This document shows positions 17,018 through 28,236 of a stretch of 64,000 nucleotides of DNA, piece after piece; positions within the stretch are counted from its first letter, which is position 1, and every line of letters starts with the position of its first letter. The stretch is from Terriglobales bacterium. Its GTDB lineage: Bacteria; Acidobacteriota; Terriglobia; Terriglobales; Acidobacteriaceae. Under the pieces are notes generated by a model. That model was not told the DNA's origin, did no database searches, and was given only the letters and a program-made list of their open reading frames with translations. A program made the translations under genes and the position numbers. The stretch is taken from NCBI GenBank assembly GCA_035764005.1, contig DASTZZ010000031.1, positions 98,587-162,586 of the forward strand, read 5' to 3'.

Positions 17018-17073
17018 GAACCGGCTGCGGTAGCCGGTGGGGCAGTTGCATGTTTTAGCGACTGCGCTCTCGT
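17018..17073. repeat. 56-bp direct repeat, copy 2
   Basis: Second copy of the element at 15654-15709, directly after parS 3, with the core GGTAGCCGGTGGGGCAG unchanged. Confidence 0.7.
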
Positions 17074-17182
17074 TGCATTTCGGACGGCTCGCGCTGGCGA
17101 TCACCGCTCGGCTCTCCAGAGCCTCTCTATTCGTCGATGGAGATGATAACGGGTTAAGAAAATTTTCTAGGAACCACCACAC

Positions 17183-18094
17183 ATGACGACAACTGTCACC
17201 ACCCAATCCGGACCGCGCAAAGCCCTCGGACGTGGACTTGAATCTCTGCTTCCGTCCGCAGGTCCTGCTGAAACAACAATCTCGGCTGCGCTTCCACCCA
17301 ATGCAGTTCGCGACCTTCCGATCAGCGAAATTGATCCGAACCCATATCAAACTCGAAGCAACTTCGATGACGAGGCTCTGAACGATCTGGCAGCTTCGAT
17401 CCAATCGAACGGGATCGTACAGCCGATCGTCGTGCGTCCGGTGAGCGGACGCTTCCAGCTCATTGCCGGCGAGCGGCGGTGGCGTGCGTCGCAGAAGCTG
17501 GGCCGCGAGTTTATTCCCGCTGTGATCAAGCAGGTGTCGAACGAGCAGGCGATGGAGATGACCATCGTCGAGAACCTGCAGCGTGAAGGCCTGAACCCAA
17601 TGGAAGAAGCGCGAGCCTTCGAACGCTTGGCGCGCGAGTTTAATCTCACCCAGGAGCAGATGTCCCAGCGTACCGGACGCGAGCGCGCGTCGATTGCGAA
17701 CCTGCTTCGCCTCCTGCGTCTTCCCGAAACGGTGCAGCAGTCAATCGAAAAAGGCGAACTCACCGCCGGACACGCGAAGGCCTTGCTCGCCCTCGATAGC
17801 CCCGAAGCGATTATCTCAGCCGCGCACAAGGTGCGTCAGCTTGCGCTTTCTGTTCGCCAGACGGAAGAAATGGTGCATCGGCTCCTCGCCCCAGGAGACG
17901 CGCAGCAGTCAGAAGCAAAACCGAAGCGCGTCGTCGATCCGAACGTGCGGGCTGCGGAAGAAGGGCTTCAGCGCGCGCTGGGAGTTCGTGTCACAATTCG
18001 TGACAACAGGGGTAAGGGGAAGATCGTGATTGAGTACGCGTCCCTGGAAGATTTTGATCGAGTAGTGGAAACGTTAGAAAGCAATAGGCAGTAG
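17183..18094 (+). CDS. parB: Chromosome partitioning protein ParB
   Basis: A 303-residue ParB/Spo0J. Domains in order: N-terminal ParA-activating segment RKALGRGLESLL (12-23), ParB/sulfiredoxin-like CTPase domain with GERRWR (about 96-101) and TIVENLQREGLNPMEEA, a central HTH (MSQRTGRERASIANLLRLLRLP) that reads parS, and a C-terminal dimerisation domain after a linker near residue 230. It binds the three parS sites beside it. It probably forms an operon with parA despite the 230-bp gap, which holds parS 3 and a repeat copy. Confidence 0.95.
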   Translation: MTTTVTTQSGPRKALGRGLESLLPSAGPAETTISAALPPNAVRDLPISEIDPNPYQTRSNFDDEALNDLAASIQSNGIVQPIVVRPVSGRFQLIAGERRWRASQKLGREFIPAVIKQVSNEQAMEMTIVENLQREGLNPMEEARAFERLAREFNLTQEQMSQRTGRERASIANLLRLLRLPETVQQSIEKGELTAGHAKALLALDSPEAIISAAHKVRQLALSVRQTEEMVHRLLAPGDAQQSEAKPKRVVDPNVRAAEEGLQRALGVRVTIRDNRGKGKIVIEYASLEDFDRVVETLESNRQ

Positions 18095-18269
18095 GCAATA
18101 GCCAACAAGCAGCAACGCGGTGGATAAGATGTAATGGAGTTATCCGCTTATCACCCTTATTGCTGATTGCCTGCATATTCGTTCTTGGAACTTCTATCCC
18201 CTCATTCGCGTATTCCCTCCCAGCTGAACCAATCCTGTAGTAAGTTAGTCCTCCCCATGTGAGGTTGAT

Positions 18270-18737
18270 ATGTATTGCAATTTGTGCGGCAGTTCTCTTT
18301 CGCCCAATCAGAGTGTCTGCGGCAAATGCGGGAATGCCATTTTGGGAAGGCATATGCTGAGCCGCGTGGAGCAGCACTTCCGACTGGTTGGTAGCTTGTG
18401 GATTGCTGATGCGGTGCTGCACGCCATCGGCGCTGCTGTGCTCTTGATCGTTGCCAAGACAATCTTCGGGCGGTATAACGAAGGTCATCCAGCCTTTCTT
18501 CAGCCACTCCTGACGGGAATCGCGTGCTTCATCGCGATCAAAGCGGGCGCCAGTCTGATCGCCGGTATCGGACTGCTTGAACGGCAGACCTGGGCTCGTC
18601 CTCTGGCCTTAGTGATGGCCTTCATCGCTCTGCTCAGTGTTCCATTCGGCACTGCGCTGGGTGTCTACACACTCTGGGTTTTGATGTCCCCTCAGGCGGA
18701 TGTCGAATACCATCGCCTAGCGGCAGCGGCTGGATAG
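18270..18737 (+). CDS. Zinc-ribbon membrane protein
   Basis: A 155-residue protein with an N-terminal zinc ribbon (C3, C6, C17, C20 in CNLCG and CGKCG) followed by four predicted membrane helices (about 43-65, 78-102, 108-122 and 128-141). The N-terminus with the ribbon should be cytoplasmic. No known function; similar zinc-ribbon/DUF-type membrane proteins are widespread. It stands alone after parB. Confidence 0.82.
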   Translation: MYCNLCGSSLSPNQSVCGKCGNAILGRHMLSRVEQHFRLVGSLWIADAVLHAIGAAVLLIVAKTIFGRYNEGHPAFLQPLLTGIACFIAIKAGASLIAGIGLLERQTWARPLALVMAFIALLSVPFGTALGVYTLWVLMSPQADVEYHRLAAAAG

Positions 18738-18844
18738 GTTGAACGTCATCAGATTAACCAGGAAGCACGCGCGTGAAAGAAGCGCACGCACAAAAAACGT
18801 GCGGCTGCCTCACGGCCTGCTCGCGGCCCGGTATGTGTCCGAGT

Positions 18845-20167
18845 TTAAAAAAGCTTAAACCACAGATAGATCAATCCAGCTGCCGCCGTGCCGCCCGTAG
18901 CCGCGCCGAGCCAGAAATTCTGCCAGCGAGTATTGACGGTATGCATGATGCGCCGGTCGTTGGAAATCAGCAAAATAAAGATGAGAGTGGGGATAAGCAT
19001 GGTTCCGGCCAAGACCATTGACCAATACAAAGCTTTCACCGGATTAATTCGCAGGTAGTTGGCGCCAGCCGCCACGAATACTGCAGCAGAGATGAGAACG
19101 TAAAACCGCTTGGCCTCCCAAGGCTTCTCGCTCAGTCCCGACTTCCAGCCGACAGCCTGCGCCAGATCAAAGCACATTGAGGCCGTCAGCACCGGCAACG
19201 CCACCATTCCTGAACCGATAATGCCGATCGCGAAGACAATCGGTCCCCAATCGCCGACCGCAGGCCGCAGCGCCTCGGCTGCCTGACGAGTCGTCATCTC
19301 TGGAGCATTGTTGAAATGCAGCACAGCGCTGGCGGCGATCATAATCGAGCATGCAAGCACAAAGGTGACCGCCGTCGAGAGTACCGAGTCGGCCGCGTGA
19401 TGCTCATGCTCAGGATCGCTGCGCGAACTTGTCTGCCAGATGATGATGTAAGGCGTAAGAAACGAGCCGAAGAGGGCAACGATGTTTTCTGCGTACTCGG
19501 AGGTGGCCTGCATTCGCGGCAAGAAGACGTTATGAAAAAGAGTTCCAATGCTGGAATGCGTCAGCACCGCCGCGGCTACATACAGGTAAAGCGGTAGAGA
19601 CAGGATTACCAGCGCGCGCGTGATTTTTTGATAATCCTGGAAGACCAGGATGTACCAGACAAAGAAGGCAGTTGCCGCGATAAAAAACATGCGCGAGAGG
19701 CCGGTCAGGATCGAGAAGGCGTCCGACACAGCCATGATGTCGGCGATCACAACGGCCAAATTCGTAACAATGGTCAGTACGGCGCCACTAATCGCGTATT
19801 TGCGACCGTAGTGGTCGCGGACGAGATCGAGCAATCCCTGTCCCGTCTGCACTCCGATACGGCTGGTCACCGAAAAGATCGCGAGCAGGAACGGAACGAT
19901 CAGGAAAACGACCCAGAACAGCGAATGGGCGAACGCTGCTCCCGCTATCGTTGCCGTCACAACCGCGGAGGGATCGAGGTTCGCCGATCCGGTGACGACT
20001 CCCGGCCCCAGCCGCCAAATATTCCAATGCTTCTTTGGGCGAGCTTCGCCTTCAGTCGCCGGGAATCTCACTACTTTGCCGCGATCGTCGGGAGAGCCTT
20101 TCCTGGGCGGAGCGTTAGGGAATTTTGGGAAGTTCACGCCGTAGGTCTCTCTCGATTTTGCGTTCAT
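18845..20167 (-). CDS. Nramp-family divalent metal transporter, atypical metal site
   Basis: A 440-residue inner-membrane protein of the Nramp (LeuT-fold) family, about 11 helices after a polar 45-residue N-terminus. LGPGVVTGSANLDPSAVVTAT (53-73) is the TM1 region, but the canonical metal-binding DPGN reads DPSA (D65-A68). In TM6, where MntH/DMT1 has MPHN, the text is LTPYIIIWQTSS, so the metal-selective Met and His are missing. This points away from a normal Mn2+/Fe2+ importer, perhaps towards Mg2+-transporting relatives or another cation. The 5' end overlaps the upstream gene by 53 bp; a later start is possible. Confidence 0.85.
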   Translation of the reverse strand: MNAKSRETYGVNFPKFPNAPPRKGSPDDRGKVVRFPATEGEARPKKHWNIWRLGPGVVTGSANLDPSAVVTATIAGAAFAHSLFWVVFLIVPFLLAIFSVTSRIGVQTGQGLLDLVRDHYGRKYAISGAVLTIVTNLAVVIADIMAVSDAFSILTGLSRMFFIAATAFFVWYILVFQDYQKITRALVILSLPLYLYVAAAVLTHSSIGTLFHNVFLPRMQATSEYAENIVALFGSFLTPYIIIWQTSSRSDPEHEHHAADSVLSTAVTFVLACSIMIAASAVLHFNNAPEMTTRQAAEALRPAVGDWGPIVFAIGIIGSGMVALPVLTASMCFDLAQAVGWKSGLSEKPWEAKRFYVLISAAVFVAAGANYLRINPVKALYWSMVLAGTMLIPTLIFILLISNDRRIMHTVNTRWQNFWLGAATGGTAAAGLIYLWFKLF

Positions 20168-20483
20168 GCCAGAGCCGCAGCGGGCGGCTGTAGGTGATCA
20201 CCCCGAAGGCCGCAATTGCGGCCAGAAGCAGCGTGTTGCTGGCCCAAAGCAGGATGCGGGCGATTTTGGTATGCGCGATCTGCTGCAAAATGGCGGCGTT
20301 GGTTGGCGTCAGCAGCAGCGCTGCAGCCAGCAACATCAGGCCTACTCCAGCAAGGAGGTTCGTCACGTTCTTGGCCCAGCGTCCGCGCGCGTGATAGTCC
20401 GCGAAGAGGCGAAAGCCATAGGTCGTAAGCGCACCTATAAGCAGGAAATTCACGATCACTGCGATGGCGCCGCGCAGGTGCAT
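20115..20483 (-). CDS. Small membrane protein overlapping the Nramp gene
   Basis: A 122-residue protein with three hydrophobic helices (about 6-25, 40-58, 78-97) and a highly charged C-terminus (HERKIERDLRRELPKIP). No recognised family. Its 3' end overlaps the annotated Nramp start by 53 bp on the same strand, suggesting translational coupling or a later Nramp start. Confidence 0.65.
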   Translation of the reverse strand: MHLRGAIAVIVNFLLIGALTTYGFRLFADYHARGRWAKNVTNLLAGVGLMLLAAALLLTPTNAAILQQIAHTKIARILLWASNTLLLAAIAAFGVITYSRPLRLWHERKIERDLRRELPKIP

Positions 20484-20592
20484 CTCTGCTTCGTAAGACG
20501 CAAAGCAGCTGGCGGGGGTTGGAATCCAGAGTAGCTGGATTTCGGGCGCGGTAGCAGTTTCACCGCCAGTCCTATAATTTGCTCAAACACCT

Positions 20593-22818
20593 GTGCCTGG
20601 CAACGATCAGAACCGCTCGCGTCGCAAGAGCCTCATCATCGGCCTGGGGATCGCGATCTTCGTGTTGTTTCTCGTTCTGATCTCACAGCAGAGTTTTAAT
20701 CTCACCTTCCTCCATCCCGGCAGCGTGCAACAGACTCTAGTGCTCACGGCTCTGTCGGCACTCGTCTTCCTGCTTTTTGTTGCGCTTACTTTCGTCTTGC
20801 TGCGCAACCTGCTGAAGCTCCTAGCGGAAAGGCGAGGCGGAGTCCTCGGTTCAAAGTTCCGTACCAAGATGGTGTTCGGAGCGCTGCTGATGTCGTTCAC
20901 TCCGGCGCTCTTCATGTTTCTGTTCACCTATCTGCTCACCAATCGATCAATCGACCGTTGGTTCTCCTCGCCTGTACAGAACCTCAGTGAGAGTTCCGAG
21001 CAGGTCGCGGGACTGCTCGTCCAGTACGCACAGGCAAATGCGCAGGCCGAAGCGCAGACGCTGGCTGGTAACCGCGGAATTCAGAGTGCGTTTGAGTCTG
21101 GGGATTTTTCTAGCGCAACGACAGGTCTTCGCGAGGAAGAACCTGCGTTGCAGGGAGGATTTTCCATTCTTCTGCGCGACCATGCTCCGGCGGCTTCCGT
21201 AAATGTTCCGTCGCAGTGGAATGAACTCCGCGAGCCACTACTTCAGGCCCTGCAGACAACTCATCGCCTGCAATGGGGAAATGCGGATTACGTAGTCGCG
21301 TCGAGTACGGTCGGCAGCGCCGGAGCTGTGGTCACGGCGATTCCGTTGCCGACGACCTTTGCTGCGACCATGGATCAGATTGCAGAAAGCCAACGTAATT
21401 ACCAGGCGCTGGGATCGAATCGCAAGGCGCTCCGCCGCACCTACATTCTTTTTTTGCTCTTGATCACTGCGCTGGTGCTCTTCGCTGCGACCTGGCTGTC
21501 GTTGTTCATTTCGAAACTCGTCACCAGGCCGGTAGCCGCATTGGCCGCAGCCACGGAAGAGCTGTCCCAAGGACACTTCTCTCACCGTGTTGCCGTTGCT
21601 GCCGCTGACGAATTAGGCGAGCTGGTTGCGTCGTTCAATCGTATGGCAGGCGATCTGGAAGAGAGTCGCGAAAAAATCGAGCAATCGACCCGTGACCTTG
21701 CGCAGGCAAATTCGGACATCGAGAAGCGCCGGCGACAAACGGAAATCATTCTCGAAAATATTCCAACAGGCGTTCTCTCCCTGGATGCGGCAGGAAAGAT
21801 TCGCCAGGCGAATCCGGCATTCATTCGCTTGCTGCGCTTTCGCGAGAACGAACCCGGCGATAACCCTCCGGAGAGTTCGGAGAGTTTCGAAGGCGCCTCT
21901 CTTCGCGACATCTTCGGCACCGAAATCTCCACGCAGCTCATCCATCTCATGCGCAAGGCAGATCGCATGGGAAACACCACCAGCCAGTTTGAACTGCAAT
22001 CCGGCAACGACAAGCTGAACGTCGCAATCACAGTCGCGTCGCTGCGCATCGAGCGCCAGCGGCTCGGATATGTGCTGGTCTTCGAAGATTTTACGGAGTT
22101 GTTGCGCGCGCAGAAGCAGGCTGCATGGAGGGAAGTTGCGCGTCGCGTGGCGCACGAGATCAAGAATCCGCTCACGCCAATTGCGCTCTCGGCCGAACGC
22201 ATCCGCCGCCACCTCGATCGCGGGGCAGCACCCGACAGCACTTCGCTGAATGTGATGCACGGTTGTGCGGAAACGATCTCTAACGCTGTCGAGACAGTGC
22301 GTCGCCTGGTGGATGAATTTTCAACTTTGGCGCGTTTCCCCACGGCGCAGCCCCGGCCGAACGAGATCAATGTGATTATTGAAAGCGCACTACAGCTCTT
22401 CCATGGCCGCCTCGATGGCATCAGAATTCAGACGCAGCTTGCCTCGAATTTGCCGCCCGTTCTCGCCGATCCGGATGCGATGCGCCGAGCGATTGCCAAT
22501 CTTGTAGACAATGCTGCTGAGGCTCTGCAGGATTCGCTGGTGAAAGAGATTTACATCTCGACGAACGTCGTAGAGACGCGTGAGGCAGTCGAGATCGTCG
22601 TCGCCGATACCGGCCACGGAATCACCACCGAAGTCAAGGAACGCCTCTTCCTTCCCTATTTCTCCACGAAGAAGCGCGGTACCGGATTGGGACTGCACAT
22701 CGTAAGCCGGATTATGCAGGAGCATGGCGGATCGATTCGCGTGGAAGAAAATCAGCCGGTGGGGGCGCGTTTCATTTTGGAATTGCCGCTGGCTGTGGAA
22801 GCGGCGACGGCAGTCTAG
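20593..22818 (+). CDS. Sensor histidine kinase, NtrY-like
   Basis: A 741-residue membrane sensor. Three N-terminal helices (about 13-33, 47-72, 92-115), a periplasmic domain of about 170 residues, and a fourth helix (about 285-307) lead to a HAMP domain (RPVAALAAATEELSQGHFSHRV), a PAS domain starting IILENIPTGVLSLD, then HisKA with H521 in VAHEIKNPLTPIALSAERIRRHL, and HATPase_c with NLVDNAAEAL, VADTGHGI and GTGLGLHIV. Domain order and the extra N-terminal helices fit NtrY. No response regulator (NtrX) is adjacent. The start is GTG at 20593. The signal sensed is unknown. Confidence 0.9.
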   Translation: MPGNDQNRSRRKSLIIGLGIAIFVLFLVLISQQSFNLTFLHPGSVQQTLVLTALSALVFLLFVALTFVLLRNLLKLLAERRGGVLGSKFRTKMVFGALLMSFTPALFMFLFTYLLTNRSIDRWFSSPVQNLSESSEQVAGLLVQYAQANAQAEAQTLAGNRGIQSAFESGDFSSATTGLREEEPALQGGFSILLRDHAPAASVNVPSQWNELREPLLQALQTTHRLQWGNADYVVASSTVGSAGAVVTAIPLPTTFAATMDQIAESQRNYQALGSNRKALRRTYILFLLLITALVLFAATWLSLFISKLVTRPVAALAAATEELSQGHFSHRVAVAAADELGELVASFNRMAGDLEESREKIEQSTRDLAQANSDIEKRRRQTEIILENIPTGVLSLDAAGKIRQANPAFIRLLRFRENEPGDNPPESSESFEGASLRDIFGTEISTQLIHLMRKADRMGNTTSQFELQSGNDKLNVAITVASLRIERQRLGYVLVFEDFTELLRAQKQAAWREVARRVAHEIKNPLTPIALSAERIRRHLDRGAAPDSTSLNVMHGCAETISNAVETVRRLVDEFSTLARFPTAQPRPNEINVIIESALQLFHGRLDGIRIQTQLASNLPPVLADPDAMRRAIANLVDNAAEALQDSLVKEIYISTNVVETREAVEIVVADTGHGITTEVKERLFLPYFSTKKRGTGLGLHIVSRIMQEHGGSIRVEENQPVGARFILELPLAVEAATAV

Positions 22819-22828
22819 CGAATCTGAT

Positions 22829-22966
22829 TGTCATTCCGAACGCATGCCCACGCGGGTTTTCGCGTGAGCAGGAGTGAGGAATCCCTGCGATCCCCGAATC
22901 CCGTTGGTGCTGCCATTTCTGCAGTTGCACAGGGATTCCTGTGCCAAACCAGGCGTTCGGAATGAC
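22829..22966. repeat. 138-bp palindromic repeat, TGTCATTCCGAACG family, copy 1
   Basis: Ends are near-perfect inverted copies, TGTCATTCCGAACGC (22829-22843) and GCGTTCGGAATGACA, and inside are GAGGAATCCCTGC and GCACAGGGATTCCTG, also complementary. It lies between the convergent NtrY-like and thiC genes, where its RNA hairpin could end both transcripts. A second copy is at 44467-44575. Confidence 0.85.
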
Positions 22967-22978
22967 AAGGAGCTGAGG

Positions 22979-25135
<2,157 letters not shown>

Positions 25136-25183
25136 GGGCCTCCATCCATCTACACATCACTAAGGGATAGCCCTAAAATGGAA

Positions 25184-25211
25184 AACGCCAGAGCTGGTTC
25201 ACCCTGGCGTT
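25184..25211 (+). terminator. Possible terminator after the selenoprotein gene
   Basis: Perfect 8-bp stem AACGCCAG (25184-25191) / CTGGCGTT (25204-25211), 12-nt loop; the tail TCATCTCTAT is T-rich but not a clean T-run. Confidence 0.45.
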
Positions 25212-25501
25212 CATCTCTATGGTCCCCACTTCTTCGGGCCCAAGATTTCCATCGAGACCGTTGAGCACTCCCCCAAATGCCTTCACGACCTCTCAGATCT
25301 CCTATATTGCAATTGCCGAACCAAACTTTTATCGCTGTAAGTCGCTGATTTTGCTATGACCAGAATTTAGCGCTGCCAGTCACGAAAAAATCGACGGTGC
25401 AACTGTTTGCACACTTGTCCGTGGGAATGGCATTTGCGTGTGGGACGCAATTTCTCCATCCAGCGTACGCGGGCATGAGTAGGGCGGCCGAAACCCGGGG
25501 G

Positions 25502-25622
25502 TGAACACGAAGGCCGCAAGGACACAAAGGTTGATTGGAACCGGCCGATCAAGCTCTGGTATTCCCATAGACGTGGGGGCCTCAAAGGACAACCTTCGTT
25601 TCCTCCGTGTCCTTCGTGTTCA
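25502..25622. repeat. Inverted repeat, CGAACACGAAGG family
   Basis: Left arm TGAACACGAAGGCCGCAAGG and onward to 25533; right arm 25590-25622, ending CCTTCGTGTTCA; the arms pair imperfectly over about 30 bp. Related copies at 29319-29408 and 55037-55122. Confidence 0.7.
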
Positions 25623-25698
25623 ACCCCGGCTCTCTCCGTGCACTCCATGGCTCGTGGTAAAAACTGCAGTTACAATCGGATATAGCGCTCCCGTCTTC

Positions 25699-26205
25699 AT
25701 GAAGCAGATCAAAGCAATTTATCCGGGATCATTCGACCCGCTCACCAACGGCCATCTCGACCTGATCGAGCGCGGCAGCAAGATCTTTCATGAACTGGTA
25801 GTCGCGATCCTCAAGAATTCCGAGAAAGAGCCCCTGTTCGACGTGGCTGAACGCCGCGAGATGCTCACGGAGGCGACGTCCCGATGGCCGAACGTGCGTG
25901 TGGATACCTTTTCCGGCCTCCTTGTGGATTACGTTGTTAAGCAAAAGGCAAATGCCGTATTGCGCGGAATCCGGGCTATCAGCGACTATGAATATGAACT
26001 CCAGATGGCATTGATGAACCGCAAGCTCAATGCTTCTGTGGAGACGATCTTCATGATGCCCGCCGAGGCGTACTCTTATCTCAGTTCGCGGCTGGTGAAG
26101 GAAGTTTTCCGGCTCGGTGGATCGGTTCGAGGGCTCGTTCCGCCGAACGTCGAGGAGCGTCTGCAAAAGAAGTTTGGCCCGGCGGCTTCGGCTGCAAAGC
26201 GATAA
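25699..26205 (+). CDS. coaD: Phosphopantetheine adenylyltransferase
   Basis: A 168-residue CoaD: transfers AMP from ATP to 4'-phosphopantetheine, the penultimate step of CoA synthesis. IYPGSFDPLTNGHLDLIERG carries the nucleotidyltransferase T/HxGH motif, VLRGIRAISDYEYELQMALMNRKL is the phosphopantetheine site, and YSYLSSRLVKEVFRLGG replaces the ISST motif of the family. ATG at 25699 matches family length. It precedes the aminotransferase gene by 15 bp, likely one operon. The CoA pathway is also represented by coaX at 50 kb. Confidence 0.96.
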   Translation: MKQIKAIYPGSFDPLTNGHLDLIERGSKIFHELVVAILKNSEKEPLFDVAERREMLTEATSRWPNVRVDTFSGLLVDYVVKQKANAVLRGIRAISDYEYELQMALMNRKLNASVETIFMMPAEAYSYLSSRLVKEVFRLGGSVRGLVPPNVEERLQKKFGPAASAAKR

Positions 26206-26220
26206 CTCAGGAGAAAAGCG

Positions 26221-27417
26221 ATGGCAACCAGCACGGCAGTCAGCAGTCCATTTTCCGCGCGGCTTAACCGCATTGAAGTTTCAGCCACCATGGCCATGAC
26301 CGCGGAAGGCGCCAAGCTGCGCGCCAAGGGCATCGATGTGAGCGATCTCGGTATGGGTGAGCCGCACTTCAACACGCCACAGCACATCAAGGACGCAGGC
26401 ATCGTGGCGATTCAGCAGAATTTCACCAAGTACACCGCCGTAGGTGGCATTCCTGAGCTGCGGAAAGCCATTGTGAAGCGCCACGCCGCCGATTTCAGTT
26501 CTGACTACAAGGCAGAAGAAGCCTGCGCCTCTACCGGCGGCAAGCAGGCGTTGTTCAATGCCATCCAGGTGCTGGTCGATCACGGCGATGAGGTCATTAT
26601 CCCAGTCCCATATTGGGTCTCGTTCAAAGACATCGTCGAGTATGCCGGCGGCAAGTGCGTCTATGTTCACGCCGACGAAGAGCAGGACTTTCGCATCACG
26701 GCGGACATGGTTGAGCGCGCGATTACCTCGCGTACGAAAGCTATCATCCTGAACACGCCCTGCAATCCGTCTGGCGCAGTGATGCATCGCGACGACTTCC
26801 GTGATGTTGTGCTCATGGCGCATCGGCGCGGCATCTACGTGATGTCTGACGAGTGCTACGTTTATTTGAATTTCACCGGCGATGTTTACTCCGCCGGCTC
26901 AATCGCTGAAGCGCGCGAGCATCTCGTCATCATCGGCTCACTCTCGAAGACTTACGCAATGACCGGATGGCGCTCCGGCTACGCACTGGGTCCGAAGGCG
27001 GTGATCGATCAGGTCAACAAGCTGCAGAGTCAATCGACCTCGAGCCCAGTTTCGATTGTGCAGAAGGCGGCGATTGCCGCGCTCGAAGGTCCGCAGGACT
27101 GCATCAAGGAATTCCGCGCGGACTACGTCCGCTTGCGCGATCAGGTTCTCGCCGACCTAAAACAAATTCCCGGAGTGACCTGCGCCCGACCTGAGGGAGC
27201 TTTCTACGTTTATCCCAACGTCTCGGCGTACCTTGGGCGCGGCGGACTGAAATCGAGCATCGATGTTGCGAATCGTTTGTTACAGGAAGGCCACGTCCTG
27301 ACGGTTCCGGGCGAAGCTTTTGGCACGCGCGAGCACATCCGTCTCTCCTATGCGACCAGCGGCGCAATCTTGAAAAAGGCGCTGCAGCGCATGAAAGGCT
27401 TCTTTGCATCGGTGTAG
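26221..27417 (+). CDS. Pyridoxal phosphate-dependent aminotransferase, aspartate aminotransferase type I
   Basis: A 398-residue fold-type I aminotransferase. ASTGGKQALFNAIQVLVDHGDEV binds PLP phosphate, ILNTPCNPSGAV and SDECYVYLNF contact the cofactor, and K243 in SLSKTYAMTGWRSGY forms the Schiff base. The subclass (about 400 residues, GMGEPHFNTP start) is bacterial Asp aminotransferase Ibeta, some members of which also accept prephenate. AGGAGA precedes the ATG by 5 bp. Next gene begins 3 bp after the stop, so it is co-transcribed. Confidence 0.92.
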   Translation: MATSTAVSSPFSARLNRIEVSATMAMTAEGAKLRAKGIDVSDLGMGEPHFNTPQHIKDAGIVAIQQNFTKYTAVGGIPELRKAIVKRHAADFSSDYKAEEACASTGGKQALFNAIQVLVDHGDEVIIPVPYWVSFKDIVEYAGGKCVYVHADEEQDFRITADMVERAITSRTKAIILNTPCNPSGAVMHRDDFRDVVLMAHRRGIYVMSDECYVYLNFTGDVYSAGSIAEAREHLVIIGSLSKTYAMTGWRSGYALGPKAVIDQVNKLQSQSTSSPVSIVQKAAIAALEGPQDCIKEFRADYVRLRDQVLADLKQIPGVTCARPEGAFYVYPNVSAYLGRGGLKSSIDVANRLLQEGHVLTVPGEAFGTREHIRLSYATSGAILKKALQRMKGFFASV

Positions 27418-27420
27418 ACG

Positions 27421-28077
27421 ATGAGTATTGGGCCGCGTCAAAGATTCTGGGCGTCAGCGCTGCTGCTGTTTTGCTTTATCGCGGCCAATGCATTCGACTA
27501 CAAGCCTCCCGACATTCCGCCTGCCGGCCACGCCGCCAAGTTTTCCCAACATGAAACTCACAAGGACGAAGGCGTAACCATAGCCATCGATCCTTATGGT
27601 CCAGAGAAGGATTCGGTGTTTCATGTGAAGTTCTATGAGAACCGCATTTTGCCCGTCCGCCTGATCATCAGCAATGATACGGATCAACCCATTTCGCTGG
27701 CCGACGCCCAAATTCAGTTCACCACGGCGCGCAAAGCCAAAGGCGAGCCTCTGACAAAGGAAGATGTAGAGCGCGCAATCGCGAATTCAGCCGAGCCTCA
27801 CGATTCGGCGACTTCCCGCATTCCGCTCCCCGTGCCCATTCCTCGCTCCAAGCCAAAGCGCCTTCCCAAGAACACAGACGAGGAGGTCGATTACCTGATC
27901 TTCAAAGCGAAAGCCGTGGAGCCGCACAATACGCAGTCGGGATTTCTTTTCTTCGACGTGAGCGGCGTTCAGCAACCACTCATCGGCTCGCATATTCTGT
28001 TCACCGGATTGCGGAATAGCCAGGGACAGGAGCTGTTTTACTTCGATATTCCCCTGCAGGGCACCTCAATTCAGTAG
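27421..28077 (+). CDS. Secreted hypothetical protein
   Basis: A 218-residue protein with a signal peptide (about residues 1-24, cleavage near NAFD) and an immunoglobulin-like beta-rich mature part (VRLIISNDTDQPISLADAQIQF). Proline/lysine-rich linker near 135-150. No enzyme motif seen. It directly follows the aminotransferase gene (3-bp gap) and probably ends the coaD operon. Not recognised; periplasmic location is inferred. Confidence 0.78.
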   Translation: MSIGPRQRFWASALLLFCFIAANAFDYKPPDIPPAGHAAKFSQHETHKDEGVTIAIDPYGPEKDSVFHVKFYENRILPVRLIISNDTDQPISLADAQIQFTTARKAKGEPLTKEDVERAIANSAEPHDSATSRIPLPVPIPRSKPKRLPKNTDEEVDYLIFKAKAVEPHNTQSGFLFFDVSGVQQPLIGSHILFTGLRNSQGQELFYFDIPLQGTSIQ

Positions 28078-28143
28078 GAGTTCACGAATTCAGCGCAAGA
28101 GGTCGGAGGAGTCGAAAGGCAGTGGAGCGGCATGGCGGAAACT

Positions 28144-28183
28144 CCCGACCTGAGTCGGGGGCGCACACCGCACAGCCGTGCGG
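28144..28183. repeat. Two short GC palindromes
   Basis: CCCGAC-CTGA-GTCGGG (28144-28159) and CCGCAC-AGCC-GTGCGG (28168-28183) stand in the convergent gap between 28077 and 28237. Either hairpin could end transcription, and they resemble the palindromes near 14.8 and 51.2 kb. Confidence 0.65.
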
Positions 28184-28236
28184 GGGCTTCCAAGAACGTC
28201 GACACTTAAGCCAAGTATAGTGATGGTGAAACTGCT

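Larger units (their letters stand above)
25136..25698. other. 563-bp intergenic region holding hairpins and an inverted repeat
   Basis: After the selenoprotein gene there is an 8-bp hairpin (25184-25211), a stretch without recognisable content, then the long inverted repeat 25502-25622, then coaD. I see no gene or structured RNA I can name. Confidence 0.5.

Noticed and set aside
19628..20197. 189-codon frame antisense to the Nramp gene
   Set aside because: Charged, low-complexity translation with no family; complement of membrane helices often gives such frames.
21582..22421. 279-codon frame antisense to the NtrY-like kinase
   Set aside because: Ser/Arg-rich composition typical of an antisense shadow; the kinase motifs on the other strand are complete.
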